Origin: Jezberella montanilacus
Lineage (GTDB): Bacteria; Pseudomonadota; Gammaproteobacteria; Burkholderiales; Burkholderiaceae_B
Length of the DNA stretch: 64,000 bases
NCBI RefSeq assembly: GCF_003003055.1
Contig: NZ_PVTV01000016.1
Location: 148,330 to 212,329, forward strand
Reading direction: 5' to 3'
Shown: piece by piece, positions 15,630-24,574 of the stretch
Layout: every line of letters starts with the position of its first letter
How positions within the stretch are numbered: position 1 is the first letter of the stretch
Translations under genes and position numbers: made by a program
Notes under the pieces: generated by a model
What the model saw: the letters and a program-made list of their open reading frames with translations, nothing else
Database searches by the model: none
Told to the model about the DNA's origin: nothing

Positions 15630-17152
15630 ATATTGCGAAACCCTTTTTAACGCGCGCGCGTAGTCATCCGCATCTGCAGGCACTGACAAGTTCACAAGGC
15701 TCATTGAGCTTCGCTGAGTTGGCACAACGCGTGAGCAGCTTGGCGGGTGGTTTAAGAAATGGTCTAGGCCTGGAACCTGGTTCCCGCGTAATGCTCTGGA
15801 TGGAAAACAGAAACGAGTTTCTGGAGCTCCTGTTTGCTACTTGGGCGGCAGGACTGTGTGCCGTGCCGGTAAACGCGAAACTTCATGCACGTGAGGTAGC
15901 ACCAATCGTCCTTGACTCAGGTGCCAGTATTATCTTTACGAGCGGATCGTTGCAATCTGGGCTCATGGATGCGTTGGGCTCACTTCCTGATTCGAGACCA
16001 GTCGTGGTAGTTGATGATGATCAATATCAGGCACTTGCACGCGCGCTACCAATGGCTTGTGCGGAAGTCGCGCCCACAGATCTCGCCTGGTTGTTTTATA
16101 CAAGCGGGACAACGGGTGTACCGAAAGGCGCAATGTTGTCGCATCGTAATTTAATGACAATGTGCTTGCAGTATTACGCCGATGTTGATCATGTACAACC
16201 CGGTCAAACCATGTTGCATGCTGCTGCCCTTTCGCATGGATCGGGTCTCTATGCCTTACCGCACTTGTTTAGTGGTGGTCATCAAGTGATAGAACAAGGC
16301 TTTGAGACTGATGCAGTCTTTGAAGCGCTTCAGCGTTATGCTGATGTGTCGATGTTTGCTGCGCCGACCATGCTCTCGAGATTGACCCGCGCGGCGCAAG
16401 GCATCAATAATTGCGCAGGCAATCTGCTGACCGCGTATTACGGCGGTGGTCCAATGTATGTCAACGATTTGCTCAAAACGCTTGATATTTTTGGACCTCG
16501 ACTGTTTCAGGTTTATGGACAGGGAGAAAGTCCAATGACCATCACTGGACTTTCCAAATTTGACCATCAAGGAAACAGAGATGAGGCGCACCTTGCACGC
16601 CTCGCCTCTTGTGGTACTGCAAGAACGGGCACTGAGATCAACGTCGTCGATGTCGACGGAAACGCCCTGCCGCTCGGCGAACTGGGTGAAGTGGTGACTC
16701 GGGGGGACACTCGGATGATGGGCTATTGGAACAACGAAAAAGCGACCGCCGCAACAATTAAAGCGGGTTGGCTTTGGACGGGCGATATTGGAGTGCTCGA
16801 TGAAAAGGGCTATCTGACGCTTCGTGATCGCTCTAAAGACATGATCATCCGAGGTGGCAGCAATATCTATCCGCGGGAGATAGAGGAAGTTTTGCTCAGA
16901 CACCCCGATATTATCGAGGTTTCGGTAATTGGTCGCGCTAATGAAGATCTCGGAGAAGAGCCCGTCGCCTTTGTTGTCGTTAAACCGGGCGCGGCAGTAT
17001 CCGGCGAGGAATTGGACAATATGTGTCTCGAGAATATGGCACGGTTTAAACGTCCTCGAGAGTATTTCATGACCGATAGTTTGCCGAAAAACAATTACGG
17101 AAAAATTCTCAAAACGGAGTTGCGCAAACAACTCGTAAAAGGAGGCCAATAG
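15626..17152 (+). CDS. Acyl-CoA synthetase (AMP-forming)
   Basis: A 508-residue class I adenylate-forming enzyme that would activate an imported carboxylic acid to its CoA thioester. The P-loop YTSGTTGVPKGAML is at about residues 157-170, the A5 region at VYGQGESPMT, the A7 region at WLWTGDIGVLDEKGYL, the hinge at DRSKDMIIRGGSNIYP and the catalytic Lys near the end in KNNYGKILKTEL. The substrate is unknown; relatives include fatty-acid and aromatic CoA ligases. It is coupled to the TetR gene upstream and to the thiolase downstream, whose GTG overlaps this stop. Confidence 0.92.
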   Translation: MNIAKPFLTRARSHPHLQALTSSQGSLSFAELAQRVSSLAGGLRNGLGLEPGSRVMLWMENRNEFLELLFATWAAGLCAVPVNAKLHAREVAPIVLDSGASIIFTSGSLQSGLMDALGSLPDSRPVVVVDDDQYQALARALPMACAEVAPTDLAWLFYTSGTTGVPKGAMLSHRNLMTMCLQYYADVDHVQPGQTMLHAAALSHGSGLYALPHLFSGGHQVIEQGFETDAVFEALQRYADVSMFAAPTMLSRLTRAAQGINNCAGNLLTAYYGGGPMYVNDLLKTLDIFGPRLFQVYGQGESPMTITGLSKFDHQGNRDEAHLARLASCGTARTGTEINVVDVDGNALPLGELGEVVTRGDTRMMGYWNNEKATAATIKAGWLWTGDIGVLDEKGYLTLRDRSKDMIIRGGSNIYPREIEEVLLRHPDIIEVSVIGRANEDLGEEPVAFVVVKPGAAVSGEELDNMCLENMARFKRPREYFMTDSLPKNNYGKILKTELRKQLVKGGQ

Positions 17153-18309
17153 TGCGCAATGTCTATATAGCAGGGGTTGGTTCGACTACGTTTGGCAAAC
17201 ATATTGCCATGCCAATCGAGACACTTGCGGTGCAAGCTGCAGCCAGCGCGATCGTCGAAGCAGGTATCGAGCGCAAAGAAATAGGTGCGCTGTACTTGGG
17301 TAATTTCATTAGCGGCCCACTCAACGGAAAAGAGGTTCTCGCGGGAATTGTTGGTTCGCGATTGGGTCTGGGAAATATTCCCTGCACGAAAGTGGAGGGC
17401 GCCTGCGCCTCAGGAGGGATCGCCTTTCGGCACGCCTGGATGGCAATCGCCAGCGGCATGTGCGATGCCGCGATTGTTGTCGGCGTAGAAAAGATGACGC
17501 ATTCATCGACTGCCGAAGTTACCTCTGCGTTGAATTGTGCGATGGACAATGAGAATGATGGGCCAAGTGGGCTTACTTTTCCAGGTTTATTTGGTTTGGC
17601 CTGGCGGGCTCACGCGCAACGATACGGTACGACGCGTGAAGAGGTGGCAGCCGTCGTGATCAAAAATAAAGCAAATGGACTGCTCAATCCTTTGGCACAA
17701 ATGGGTGCAGAACTCACGCTTGAGAAGATCGTGGCCTCTGCAATGATCGCTGATCCCTTGCAGATGTTTGATTGTTGTCCGGCAAGTGATGGTGCGGCAG
17801 CAATTGTTTTATGTTCAGAACGCTTGCTGTCCAAGAATGGACAAGAGAGAATCAAGATTCTCGCCAGCGCACAAACCAGTGGCTCACCGCGTATCGCAGA
17901 TCACCCGGATCTGTGCTCCTTTGAAGCCACTGTGACAGCAGCGCATAAAGCCTTTGAACTTTCAGGTTTGCAACCTGAGGATATTGATTTAGTTGAACTA
18001 CATGATTGTTTTTCAATTGCAGAAATTATTGATAGTGAAGATCTGGGTCTAGTCCCACGTGGACAGGGCGGCAAATGGGCTGCAGAGGGTCGCACCAATA
18101 TGGGGGGCGACGTGGTCATCAATGCAAGCGGCGGATTACTTGCCAAGGGGCATCCGGTCGGCGCAACGGGGATCGGGCAAATCTATGAAGTGGTGCAACA
18201 ACTTAGAGGACAACATCCAAATCAGGTGCCCAACGCGCGTATCGGCATGACTCATAATCTTGGTGGCACAGGCGTGGCGTGTACGGTCAACATATTGGGG
18301 AGAGAATAA
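17152..18309 (+). CDS. SCP2-type thiolase family protein
   Basis: A 385-residue thiolase-fold protein with a GTG start after a strong AGGAGG. The nucleophile Cys85 lies in EGACASGG. The NEAF-type block is replaced by ELHDCFSIAE, and the C-terminal part has the GHPVGATG His followed by THNLGGTG, where classic thiolases have CxG. These substitutions are typical of SCP2-like thiolases and of Ltp2-type retro-aldolases that work with DUF35 partners. The DUF35 gene follows directly with overlapping stop and start. It could cleave a beta-ketoacyl-CoA or a beta-hydroxyacyl-CoA; sequence alone does not decide. Confidence 0.88.
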   Translation: MRNVYIAGVGSTTFGKHIAMPIETLAVQAAASAIVEAGIERKEIGALYLGNFISGPLNGKEVLAGIVGSRLGLGNIPCTKVEGACASGGIAFRHAWMAIASGMCDAAIVVGVEKMTHSSTAEVTSALNCAMDNENDGPSGLTFPGLFGLAWRAHAQRYGTTREEVAAVVIKNKANGLLNPLAQMGAELTLEKIVASAMIADPLQMFDCCPASDGAAAIVLCSERLLSKNGQERIKILASAQTSGSPRIADHPDLCSFEATVTAAHKAFELSGLQPEDIDLVELHDCFSIAEIIDSEDLGLVPRGQGGKWAAEGRTNMGGDVVINASGGLLAKGHPVGATGIGQIYEVVQQLRGQHPNQVPNARIGMTHNLGGTGVACTVNILGRE

Positions 18310-18653
18310 TGTTTAAGCCAGAGATGATCAGCTTTCACCAGTGTACAAACTGCGGTGCGCTAGAGGCGGGCTGTATTGATACCTGTGCAAGTTGTCTGCA
18401 TAGTGACATGGGCAAGATCCAAGTTCCGGGCTTAGGCAAACTCGTTAGTTGGACCACCATACGAAAGCCACCTCTGCGCTTTAAGGAAGAAGGGGCCTAT
18501 CACGTGGGTGTCGTTGATTTGGATAACGGTTTCAGGATCACTGGACGATTTTTGCCTGAACAAGGCGATGAGCTCGGTGATCGCGTTGTTGCCGTCCGGA
18601 CACACTTAGCAGAACAAACCACACCAACTTTCAGAGTGCAAAAAAATGTCTGA
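18309..18653 (+). CDS. DUF35 OB-fold/zinc-ribbon partner protein
   Basis: A 114-residue two-part protein. The N-terminal zinc ribbon has four cysteines (CTNC and CASC); the OB-fold core includes GKLVSWTTIRKPP and EEGAYHVGVVDLDNG. The start at 18309 overlaps the thiolase stop. DUF35 proteins bind thiolase-fold enzymes and are needed for acyl transfer or aldol cleavage in archaeal HMG-CoA synthesis and steroid side-chain breakdown. Here the adjacent thiolase is the obvious partner. Its last codons overlap the crotonase gene. Confidence 0.88.
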   Translation: MFKPEMISFHQCTNCGALEAGCIDTCASCLHSDMGKIQVPGLGKLVSWTTIRKPPLRFKEEGAYHVGVVDLDNGFRITGRFLPEQGDELGDRVVAVRTHLAEQTTPTFRVQKNV

Positions 18654-19440
18654 TATTCAATATGAGAAACACAGCCAAGTTCGTCTGATCACGATCAATC
18701 GTGCCGAAAAAATGAATTCACTAGATTTCGCTGCGAATGATGAGCTTGTTGACATCTGGAAGGAATTTGATGCGGATGAAACTGCACGCGTTGCTGTCAT
18801 TACTGGTGCGGGCGATCGATCGTTTTGCGCAGGCGCTGACCTTAAAACGTACAGTCTGAATTTTGCACGGACGCCCGCGCCGGAATTTCGGAAAAAATAT
18901 ACGAATGGGCCAGGCTTCGGCGGCATTACACGCAATCTCGACATAGATAAGCCGATTGTCGCGGCGGTCAATGGTTTTGCGATATCCGGTGGTTTTGAAC
19001 TGTCACTTGCTTGTGATTTGAGGTTTTGCTCCCCAAATGCAGAGTTTGCTCTCCAAGATGCTAAGTGGGGCTTTCATGCCTGCGATGGAGGACTGATTCG
19101 CCTGCCGCAAATCGTGGGGATGGGGCATGCGATGGAAATTATTCTCTCTGGGGAACGTATCGATGCTGAGCATGCATACCGCATTGGCCTTGTAAATAGA
19201 ATCTATCCGCAAGCCGAGTTGCTTGGTAAAACGATGTCGTACGCGCAAATGCTTGCTAGCCGGGCACCCCTCTCACATCGCTTTGCGAAAGAAATGATTC
19301 GTACTTCAATGGGCATGAATATGCCCGACGCGCTCAAAGCTGAATCACGATCGTTTCGCGACTTTGCGATGACTGCGGATTTAGAGGAAGGCTTGTCGTC
19401 ATTTCGCGAACGACGCGATGCTGTATTTACTGCTAGTTGA
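18646..19440 (+). CDS. Enoyl-CoA hydratase/isomerase (crotonase) family protein
   Basis: A 264-residue crotonase. The oxyanion-hole segments are AGDRSFCAGADLKTY and NGFAISGGFELSLACDLRFC. The usual catalytic Glu positions read AKWGFHACDGGLIRLPQIVG; one canonical Glu (of the E-x-x-L-G type) is replaced by aspartate or glycine context, so the reaction could be hydration, isomerisation or hydrolysis. It follows DUF35 with an 8-base overlap and ends the CoA block, 60 bases before the importer genes. Confidence 0.9.
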   Translation: MSDIQYEKHSQVRLITINRAEKMNSLDFAANDELVDIWKEFDADETARVAVITGAGDRSFCAGADLKTYSLNFARTPAPEFRKKYTNGPGFGGITRNLDIDKPIVAAVNGFAISGGFELSLACDLRFCSPNAEFALQDAKWGFHACDGGLIRLPQIVGMGHAMEIILSGERIDAEHAYRIGLVNRIYPQAELLGKTMSYAQMLASRAPLSHRFAKEMIRTSMGMNMPDALKAESRSFRDFAMTADLEEGLSSFRERRDAVFTAS

Positions 19441-19500
19441 ATACGCTTTAAATCTGATGTTGCGGTACTTAAAAAATTAAAATCTACATACGGAGACAAG

Positions 19501-20640
19501 ATGAAAAAAATATATCAACAGTCTATTTTTAAAGCGGCTTTTGCCTCGGCCTTGATTGCTTGCGCTTTCAATGTGTCAGCTCAAGTCAAAGTCGGTGTCA
19601 TTGAGGGGCTGAGTGGCCCGCCAGCGATCGTTGATTTTGGTGAGTCTTACTTGCAGGGGATTAAACTTGCACTGAAGGATTATCAGACAGCTGGCGGTAA
19701 AACCAAGATTGAACTAACCGTCTATGACGATGAAGCGAATCCGCAGCGTGCCGTGACACTCGCACAACGACTGATTCAAAATGACCAAGCGTCTGTCGTG
19801 ATTGGTACGGTCAGCAGTGGCAATGTTCTGGCCATCGCGCCTATTTTGCAAAAGGCAGGTATCCCTCTCGTCGCTGGCCCCTCAATCGCGACCAACATCA
19901 CGACTCAATTTATAGAGGAAAAGCCGAGTCAGATTTTCCGTTGTTCCATGGTGGAAAAATTCCAGATTGATCAGATGCTGGACTGGGGTGCAAAAAACTT
20001 CAAACGGATCGGCTTGATTCACTCTACGACTGGTTATGGAAATTTTGCGGCGAAAGAAATTGAAGCCGGTCTTAAAGCACGCGGTGTCGAACTTGTTGCA
20101 ATCGAGGCTGCGGCGCCGAATGTGACCGACTTGACGCCTCAAATGGTCAAGCTGCGAGATGCCAAGGCTGAGCTTGTTCTAAATTTTCATGAATCGTTCG
20201 AGTTGCCTTTCCGTCCTCTTCCTCGCCTCAATTACAAACCCGTCATAGCAGGTAACTGGGGTTTATCCTCGGAAAAGGTACTTGAAATTGTAGGTAAGGA
20301 CGCGATTGAAGGTACCGTCATGGGTCAAGCGCTGGATATCAACACGCCGCGCGCTCAAGTCTTTAACGAGAAGATGAAAAAAGAATACGGGAAAGACTAC
20401 CGTTGGCCTGTTGTTGCCGCACTCGGATATGACGCAGGACTGATTGTGTTCAAGGCAGTAGATCAAGTTGGCAAAGCTGATCCAGCAGCTATCAGAAATG
20501 CAATTGAAAATATCGATGGTATCCAAGCGGTCTCAGCCACGCCTGCGAAACCGTTTAGTGCGAGCGACCACGAGTGTCTGGATAAGGAGCACGTATTTCT
20601 GGGCGTCTGGAAAAACGGTGTTGTCACACGTTTGAACTGA
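19501..20640 (+). CDS. Branched-chain-type ABC transporter substrate-binding protein
   Basis: A 379-residue LivK-like receptor. A signal peptide (residues 1-27, ending VSA) is followed by VKVGVIEGLSGPPAIVDFGE and the Leu-binding-protein lobes (VIGTVSSGNVLAIAPILQKAGIPLVAGPS). The AGGAGAC-like site in ACGGAGACAAG precedes the ATG. In Burkholderiales such receptors often bind aromatic or alicyclic acids and not only amino acids. Its place after CoA-activating enzymes suggests that it delivers the acid they consume. Confidence 0.9.
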   Translation: MKKIYQQSIFKAAFASALIACAFNVSAQVKVGVIEGLSGPPAIVDFGESYLQGIKLALKDYQTAGGKTKIELTVYDDEANPQRAVTLAQRLIQNDQASVVIGTVSSGNVLAIAPILQKAGIPLVAGPSIATNITTQFIEEKPSQIFRCSMVEKFQIDQMLDWGAKNFKRIGLIHSTTGYGNFAAKEIEAGLKARGVELVAIEAAAPNVTDLTPQMVKLRDAKAELVLNFHESFELPFRPLPRLNYKPVIAGNWGLSSEKVLEIVGKDAIEGTVMGQALDINTPRAQVFNEKMKKEYGKDYRWPVVAALGYDAGLIVFKAVDQVGKADPAAIRNAIENIDGIQAVSATPAKPFSASDHECLDKEHVFLGVWKNGVVTRLN

Positions 20641-20641
20641 C

Positions 20642-21541
20642 ATGCAAATTGGCAACATAATCCAACTACTCTCCGGTGGGTTGGCGATGGGCGCGATTTA
20701 CGTGCTCGTCGCCCTCGGCCTGTACATCACACACTTGACAACGCACCGCGTTAACTTCGGACAAGGTGACTTTTTGATGGTGGGTACTTTCCTGATGCTG
20801 TTTATCAGAAAAGCAGGCTTGCCTTTGCTTGTTGCTATTGCAATGACGCTAATTGTTCTTGCCATAATGGGCTGGCTGCTTGAGCGGATCGCAATCCGGC
20901 CACTTGATCGCAAGAAAAGTACGCCAGTCGGAGCGTTTTCCTGGATTCTCACGACTGCGGGTATAGCTTTGATTCTTCAAAATGTGATCGAACTCGGTTT
21001 TGGAAAAACCTCACAGTATTCGAGTCCATTATTCAGTTCGCGACGTGATCAAGTGGTTCAAGTGCTGGGAGCTGGGTTATTTGTAGAGGAAATCCTCGTC
21101 ATTATTGCTGCGGTTGTAATCGTTATTATTTTTTATGCGTTCATGTTTCATTCGCGATGGGGTAAAAATATCCAAGCGGTGGCGTTTAACCCTGAGTCGG
21201 CCAAGCTTTTAGGGGTCCATACCGATCGTGTAAAGACTGGGGTATTTATCATCGCAGCTATTCTCGCTGCAGTAGCCGGGGTCTTGATTGGGCCGCTTGT
21301 GACGATCAATCCTCACATGGGCCTAGTGTTAACCATCAAGGCACTGATTGTTGCGGCAATTGGCGGGTTTGCTAATCCCGTTGGGATATTAGTCGGCGGT
21401 ATTTTGTTTGGTGTGTTTGAATCGCTTTCAAACTATATCGACTCGGGTTTTGGGGATCTGTATCCTTTGCTCGCAGCGCTCATTATCATTGCTGTCAAGC
21501 CTTCAGGGCTTTTTTCTGAGCGGCATGCCGATGTCAGATAG
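20642..21541 (+). CDS. ABC transporter permease, LivH type
   Basis: A 299-residue inner-membrane permease starting one base after the receptor stop. It has about eight hydrophobic helices. The conserved LivH pieces are LLSGGLAMGAIYVLVALGL at the start and the cytoplasmic loop AVAFNPESAKLLGVHTDRVK, which contacts the ATPases. The C-terminal block AAIGGFANPVGILVGGILFG is also typical. Its end overlaps the start of the LivM-LivG fusion. Together they form the channel for the receptor encoded just upstream. Confidence 0.93.
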   Translation: MQIGNIIQLLSGGLAMGAIYVLVALGLYITHLTTHRVNFGQGDFLMVGTFLMLFIRKAGLPLLVAIAMTLIVLAIMGWLLERIAIRPLDRKKSTPVGAFSWILTTAGIALILQNVIELGFGKTSQYSSPLFSSRRDQVVQVLGAGLFVEEILVIIAAVVIVIIFYAFMFHSRWGKNIQAVAFNPESAKLLGVHTDRVKTGVFIIAAILAAVAGVLIGPLVTINPHMGLVLTIKALIVAAIGGFANPVGILVGGILFGVFESLSNYIDSGFGDLYPLLAALIIIAVKPSGLFSERHADVR

Positions 21542-23342
21542 CAAACGCCGCCTCAGACCTGATCCAAAACGTAGTCCTTATTTATTATGGATTTTTTGCT
21601 TTCTTGTCATACCTTGGTTACCGATTAATGGTTTTTACATTTTCCTCGCGCAGACTTTTTTCTACACCTTAATCGCGGTTATTGGTTTGAACTTGCTGCT
21701 CGGGCTATCAGGCCAGATGTCGCTGGGTCAAGCAGGCTTTTATGCTCTCGGCGCTTATGGATCAGCGCTCACGGCGCTTAAACTCGGTTGGCCTATTCCT
21801 CTTTCGATCGCTTTTGGTACCGTCCTTGCTGGGCTTGGTGGTGGTTTGGTTGGTGTGTTTGCCCTTAGAACTCGTGGCCTCTATCTCGCGATGACGACGC
21901 TTGCAGTCGGTTATGTTTTAGATATATTGGCTCAACGCTGGATTGGCTTGACGGGTGGCGCGATGGGTCTTTCGGCCATTCCACAGATTGAATTTGGGCA
22001 GACAAAGTCAGGTCCTGTCGTTTTCTTTTACTTCGCAGGTGCAGCTGTGATTGTGATTCAGCTGCTGTCCGATTTTATTCATGATGGGCGATTTGGTCGT
22101 AACCTGCGGGCGATTCGTGAATCAGAGGTATTTGCGGCTTCTGTCGGTATTCAAGTCAGTCGATGGAAGGCTGGTATCTTTGCCTTCGCTGCAGCCTTGG
22201 CAGGAATGGGCGGTGCGTTCTTCGCACATCAGTCCGGCTTTGTCGGTAGCGATGCGTTTACGGTCAGGCTGAGTATCGCCCTGTTGATTGCAGCTGTCGT
22301 GGGAGGACTGGGGACTAAAAGCGGACCGTTTCTTGGCACGCTCATATTGCTGGGAATCGTTGAGGTCATTGCAGGCATTGATAAGTACGGTTTGTTTATC
22401 TATGGACTAATTCTAGTGACGGTATTGCTGGCTTTCCCAAAGGGGGCGGCCGGCGTGCTGGACAAGCTGAATACTAAACTCGGCCTGTCTGACAAAGATA
22501 CTCGCCTGCTTGAGGACCCAAAATCGAGCTCAAAACAGCAACGCTCTGAGCTTGCACTCTCGACTAGCATCGTCCAAGGTGCCTCGCTCTGCATTCAAAG
22601 TATCAGTAAAAGCTATAGTGGCCTCAAAGCAGTTGATACGGTGTCTATCGATGTGCTGCCTAACACCGTTCACGGTTTGATTGGTCCAAATGGTGCAGGT
22701 AAATCCACCATCATTAATATGATTGCCGGGGTCTACCGACCCGACACCGGGCGGATCACACTCGGTGATCAAGATATTTCGGCCTTAAGCATTGCTGATC
22801 GTGCGAACCTGGGGCTTGCTCGTACCTTTCAAAATCTTCAGCTAATCGAGGGAATTACTGTTTTAGATAATGTGATGCTCGGTGTTAAACATCAGCAGTC
22901 ATATTCAAAAGATTTTTTTGACTGGCTGTTTAAAAACTCACTTGAGAATAAAGAACGTCAGGAAAGCATAAATATCTTGAATTTTCTTGGCCTTGATCAT
23001 CTTGCAGATCGATTGCCCGGTGAATTGCCGTACGGGCATAGAAAATTGCTGGAGCTCGCGCGAGCCATCGCTCAACGACCACGCATTTTGCTTTTGGATG
23101 AGCCGATAGCTGGAATGAACACTCAGGAGGCAAAGGAAATTGCGCAAGTGCTTCTTAAGTTACGCCACCTAGGCATAACAATTGTGCTTGTCGAACACAA
23201 TATGGAATTTGTGATGTCTGTGTGCGACTCACTTAGCGTACTGAATTTTGGTCGGCTAATCGCTCATGGCACGCCAGAGGAAATTCAAAATAATCCCACA
23301 GTGATTGAGGCTTATCTGGGGACCGGAGTCAAAAAAACATGA
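21525..23342 (+). CDS. LivM-LivG fusion: ABC permease plus ATP-binding domain
   Basis: About 605 residues joining two normally separate subunits. The permease half (~1-330) has LivM hallmarks (LLLGLSGQMSLGQAGFYALGA and FIHDGRFGRNLRAIRESEVF). A linker of ~45 residues (DKLNTKLGLSDKDTRLLE) leads to the ATPase half: Walker A GPNGAGKST near 385, the LivG-type signature LPYGHRKLLELARA and Walker B ILLLDEPIAGMN. The starts at 21525 and 21531 are both possible; both overlap the livH end. Such fusions are known in Burkholderiales transporters. The longer frame from 21408 is an out-of-frame extension inside livH. Confidence 0.92.
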   Translation: MPMSDSKRRLRPDPKRSPYLLWIFCFLVIPWLPINGFYIFLAQTFFYTLIAVIGLNLLLGLSGQMSLGQAGFYALGAYGSALTALKLGWPIPLSIAFGTVLAGLGGGLVGVFALRTRGLYLAMTTLAVGYVLDILAQRWIGLTGGAMGLSAIPQIEFGQTKSGPVVFFYFAGAAVIVIQLLSDFIHDGRFGRNLRAIRESEVFAASVGIQVSRWKAGIFAFAAALAGMGGAFFAHQSGFVGSDAFTVRLSIALLIAAVVGGLGTKSGPFLGTLILLGIVEVIAGIDKYGLFIYGLILVTVLLAFPKGAAGVLDKLNTKLGLSDKDTRLLEDPKSSSKQQRSELALSTSIVQGASLCIQSISKSYSGLKAVDTVSIDVLPNTVHGLIGPNGAGKSTIINMIAGVYRPDTGRITLGDQDISALSIADRANLGLARTFQNLQLIEGITVLDNVMLGVKHQQSYSKDFFDWLFKNSLENKERQESINILNFLGLDHLADRLPGELPYGHRKLLELARAIAQRPRILLLDEPIAGMNTQEAKEIAQVLLKLRHLGITIVLVEHNMEFVMSVCDSLSVLNFGRLIAHGTPEEIQNNPTVIEAYLGTGVKKT

Positions 23343-24043
23343 TTCGCGCTAATAATCTATATGCTCGTATCGGTCCGAATCAAGTGTTGCGTAACATTAG
23401 TCTGACGGTCTCAGCCGGCGAAATGCTGGCGGTGATCGGTGCAAACGGTGCTGGTAAAACGTCGTTGCTCAGAGCACTCTCGGGGTTATTACCCCTGGAG
23501 TCCGGAGAAATTCAGTTTGCCGAGCATGATATCGGTCGGAAACCTGCATATTTACTTGCTTGCAGCGGACTGGTTCACGTCCCACAGGGGCGTCAAATTA
23601 TCCCGGGGCTTTCGGTGCGCGACAATCTGCTGCTCGGCGCGAAAAATACTGGTTTGGCGAATGACGTGATCAGTGATTTGCTTGAGCAACAGTGGCAACG
23701 TTTTCCAATACTTAAGCAACGTCAACAAATCTCTGGATCAGCGCTCTCTGGCGGGGAGCAGCAAATGCTGGCGATTGCCAGAGGACTCATGATGCGGCCT
23801 AAATTATTTATGCTCGATGAGCCGTCTCTTGGACTTGCGCCGCAGATTGTTGAGCTTATCATCAGCACGCTCAGGCAACTAGCCGATGAGGGCCTCGCGA
23901 TCATTCTTGTGGAACAAGTCGCGATGCTAGCTCTCGAGTCCGCAGACCGGGCACTGGTACTCAGAAATGGTGAGTGCGCAATGACGGGTGCTGCGTCCGA
24001 GTTATTGAATAGCCGCGAGTTAGTGAGTAGTTATTTATCGTAA
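23339..24043 (+). CDS. ABC transporter ATP-binding protein, LivF type
   Basis: A 234-residue ATPase, the second nucleotide-binding subunit beside the LivG domain of the fusion. Walker A is GANGAGKTS, the signature LSGGEQQMLAIARGLM, Walker B LFMLDEPSLGLAP and the switch region ILVEQ. It starts in a 4-base overlap with the fusion gene and ends the probable operon that begins with the TetR gene. No terminator hairpin was seen in the 98 bases that follow. Confidence 0.94.
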   Translation: MIRANNLYARIGPNQVLRNISLTVSAGEMLAVIGANGAGKTSLLRALSGLLPLESGEIQFAEHDIGRKPAYLLACSGLVHVPQGRQIIPGLSVRDNLLLGAKNTGLANDVISDLLEQQWQRFPILKQRQQISGSALSGGEQQMLAIARGLMMRPKLFMLDEPSLGLAPQIVELIISTLRQLADEGLAIILVEQVAMLALESADRALVLRNGECAMTGAASELLNSRELVSSYLS

Positions 24044-24141
24044 TCAGCCTCTCTGATAAGCATGACATCAAATCGTTAGATTTGAAGCTCTGGCCGATAG
24101 AAAATGTTTGCCGTGATTGCTTACTGTTTCAAGGACACATA

Positions 24142-24432
24142 TCATCTAAACACCAACTCAGAAATGTGTTCCTTTGCCCAAGCGATGAGGTCAGCATTCT
24201 CTGCTCTGCTTAAGGCGGTCATCAAGTCATCACTTAAAATCGCTGTGCCGTCTTTGTCTAGAGAAAACGGTAAGGTGTCAGACGGGGCTGTTTTTTCACC
24301 GCTGTAAAGGTGATACAAGATGATAGTTAGTCTCTTACTGTTGTTGGCATATTCTTCATTCATGCTTTGCCAAGCCTTTGGTGTGTTCGTTTTCGAGAGC
24401 TTCTGTTTAAAGTGATCACGTGTAATCACCAT
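24142..24432 (-). CDS. Hypothetical 96-residue protein
   Basis: Not recognised. The product begins MVITRDHFKQKLSKTNTPKA and is polar and probably soluble, with a helical central part (SMNEEYANNSKRLTIILYHL) and an acidic C-terminal half (LSDDLMTALSRAENADLIAW). No signal peptide, membrane segment or metal motif is seen. The ATG at 24432 has no clear ribosome-binding site, and a TTG four codons earlier (24444) is an alternative. The gene is divergent from the Ala-rich gene, and an inverted repeat (24456-24474) lies just upstream of its start. Confidence 0.55.
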   Translation of the reverse strand: MVITRDHFKQKLSKTNTPKAWQSMNEEYANNSKRLTIILYHLYSGEKTAPSDTLPFSLDKDGTAILSDDLMTALSRAENADLIAWAKEHISELVFR

Positions 24433-24455
24433 TAAATCTGACAAATTGATTTTTT

Positions 24456-24474
24456 ATACACGGACAACGTGTAT
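24456..24474. promoter_or_regulatory. Inverted repeat between divergent small genes
   Basis: A perfect 7-base inverted repeat, ATACACG (24456-24462) and CGTGTAT (24468-24474), with a 5-base spacer, lies in the 142-base divergent gap between the hypothetical gene and the Ala-rich gene. It has no T-tract on the correct side to be a terminator, so an operator is more likely. The HTH protein encoded at 25120 is a candidate ligand. Confidence 0.45.
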
Positions 24475-24574
24475 CTGAAAAAAATACATGCTCTCGCGTT
24501 GTGCTTGTGGCGGGCCTGTCAGCCAGCTTGTATCAGTGCCATAATGAGGTCACAACGAATCGATAAGAGCTGCT

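Noticed and set aside
16256..17149. A 297-codon minus-strand frame inside the acyl-CoA synthetase gene
   Set aside because: It lies entirely inside a complete, motif-rich gene and has no recognisable domain.
21408..21524. Upstream extension of the LivM-LivG fusion into livH
   Set aside because: The extra residues overlap the end of a conserved permease gene in another frame and resemble no permease N-terminus; ATGs at 21525/21531 fit better.
24456..24474. Reading the ATACACG/CGTGTAT repeat as a terminator
   Set aside because: The T-run lies on the wrong side for both neighbouring genes, which diverge from this gap.
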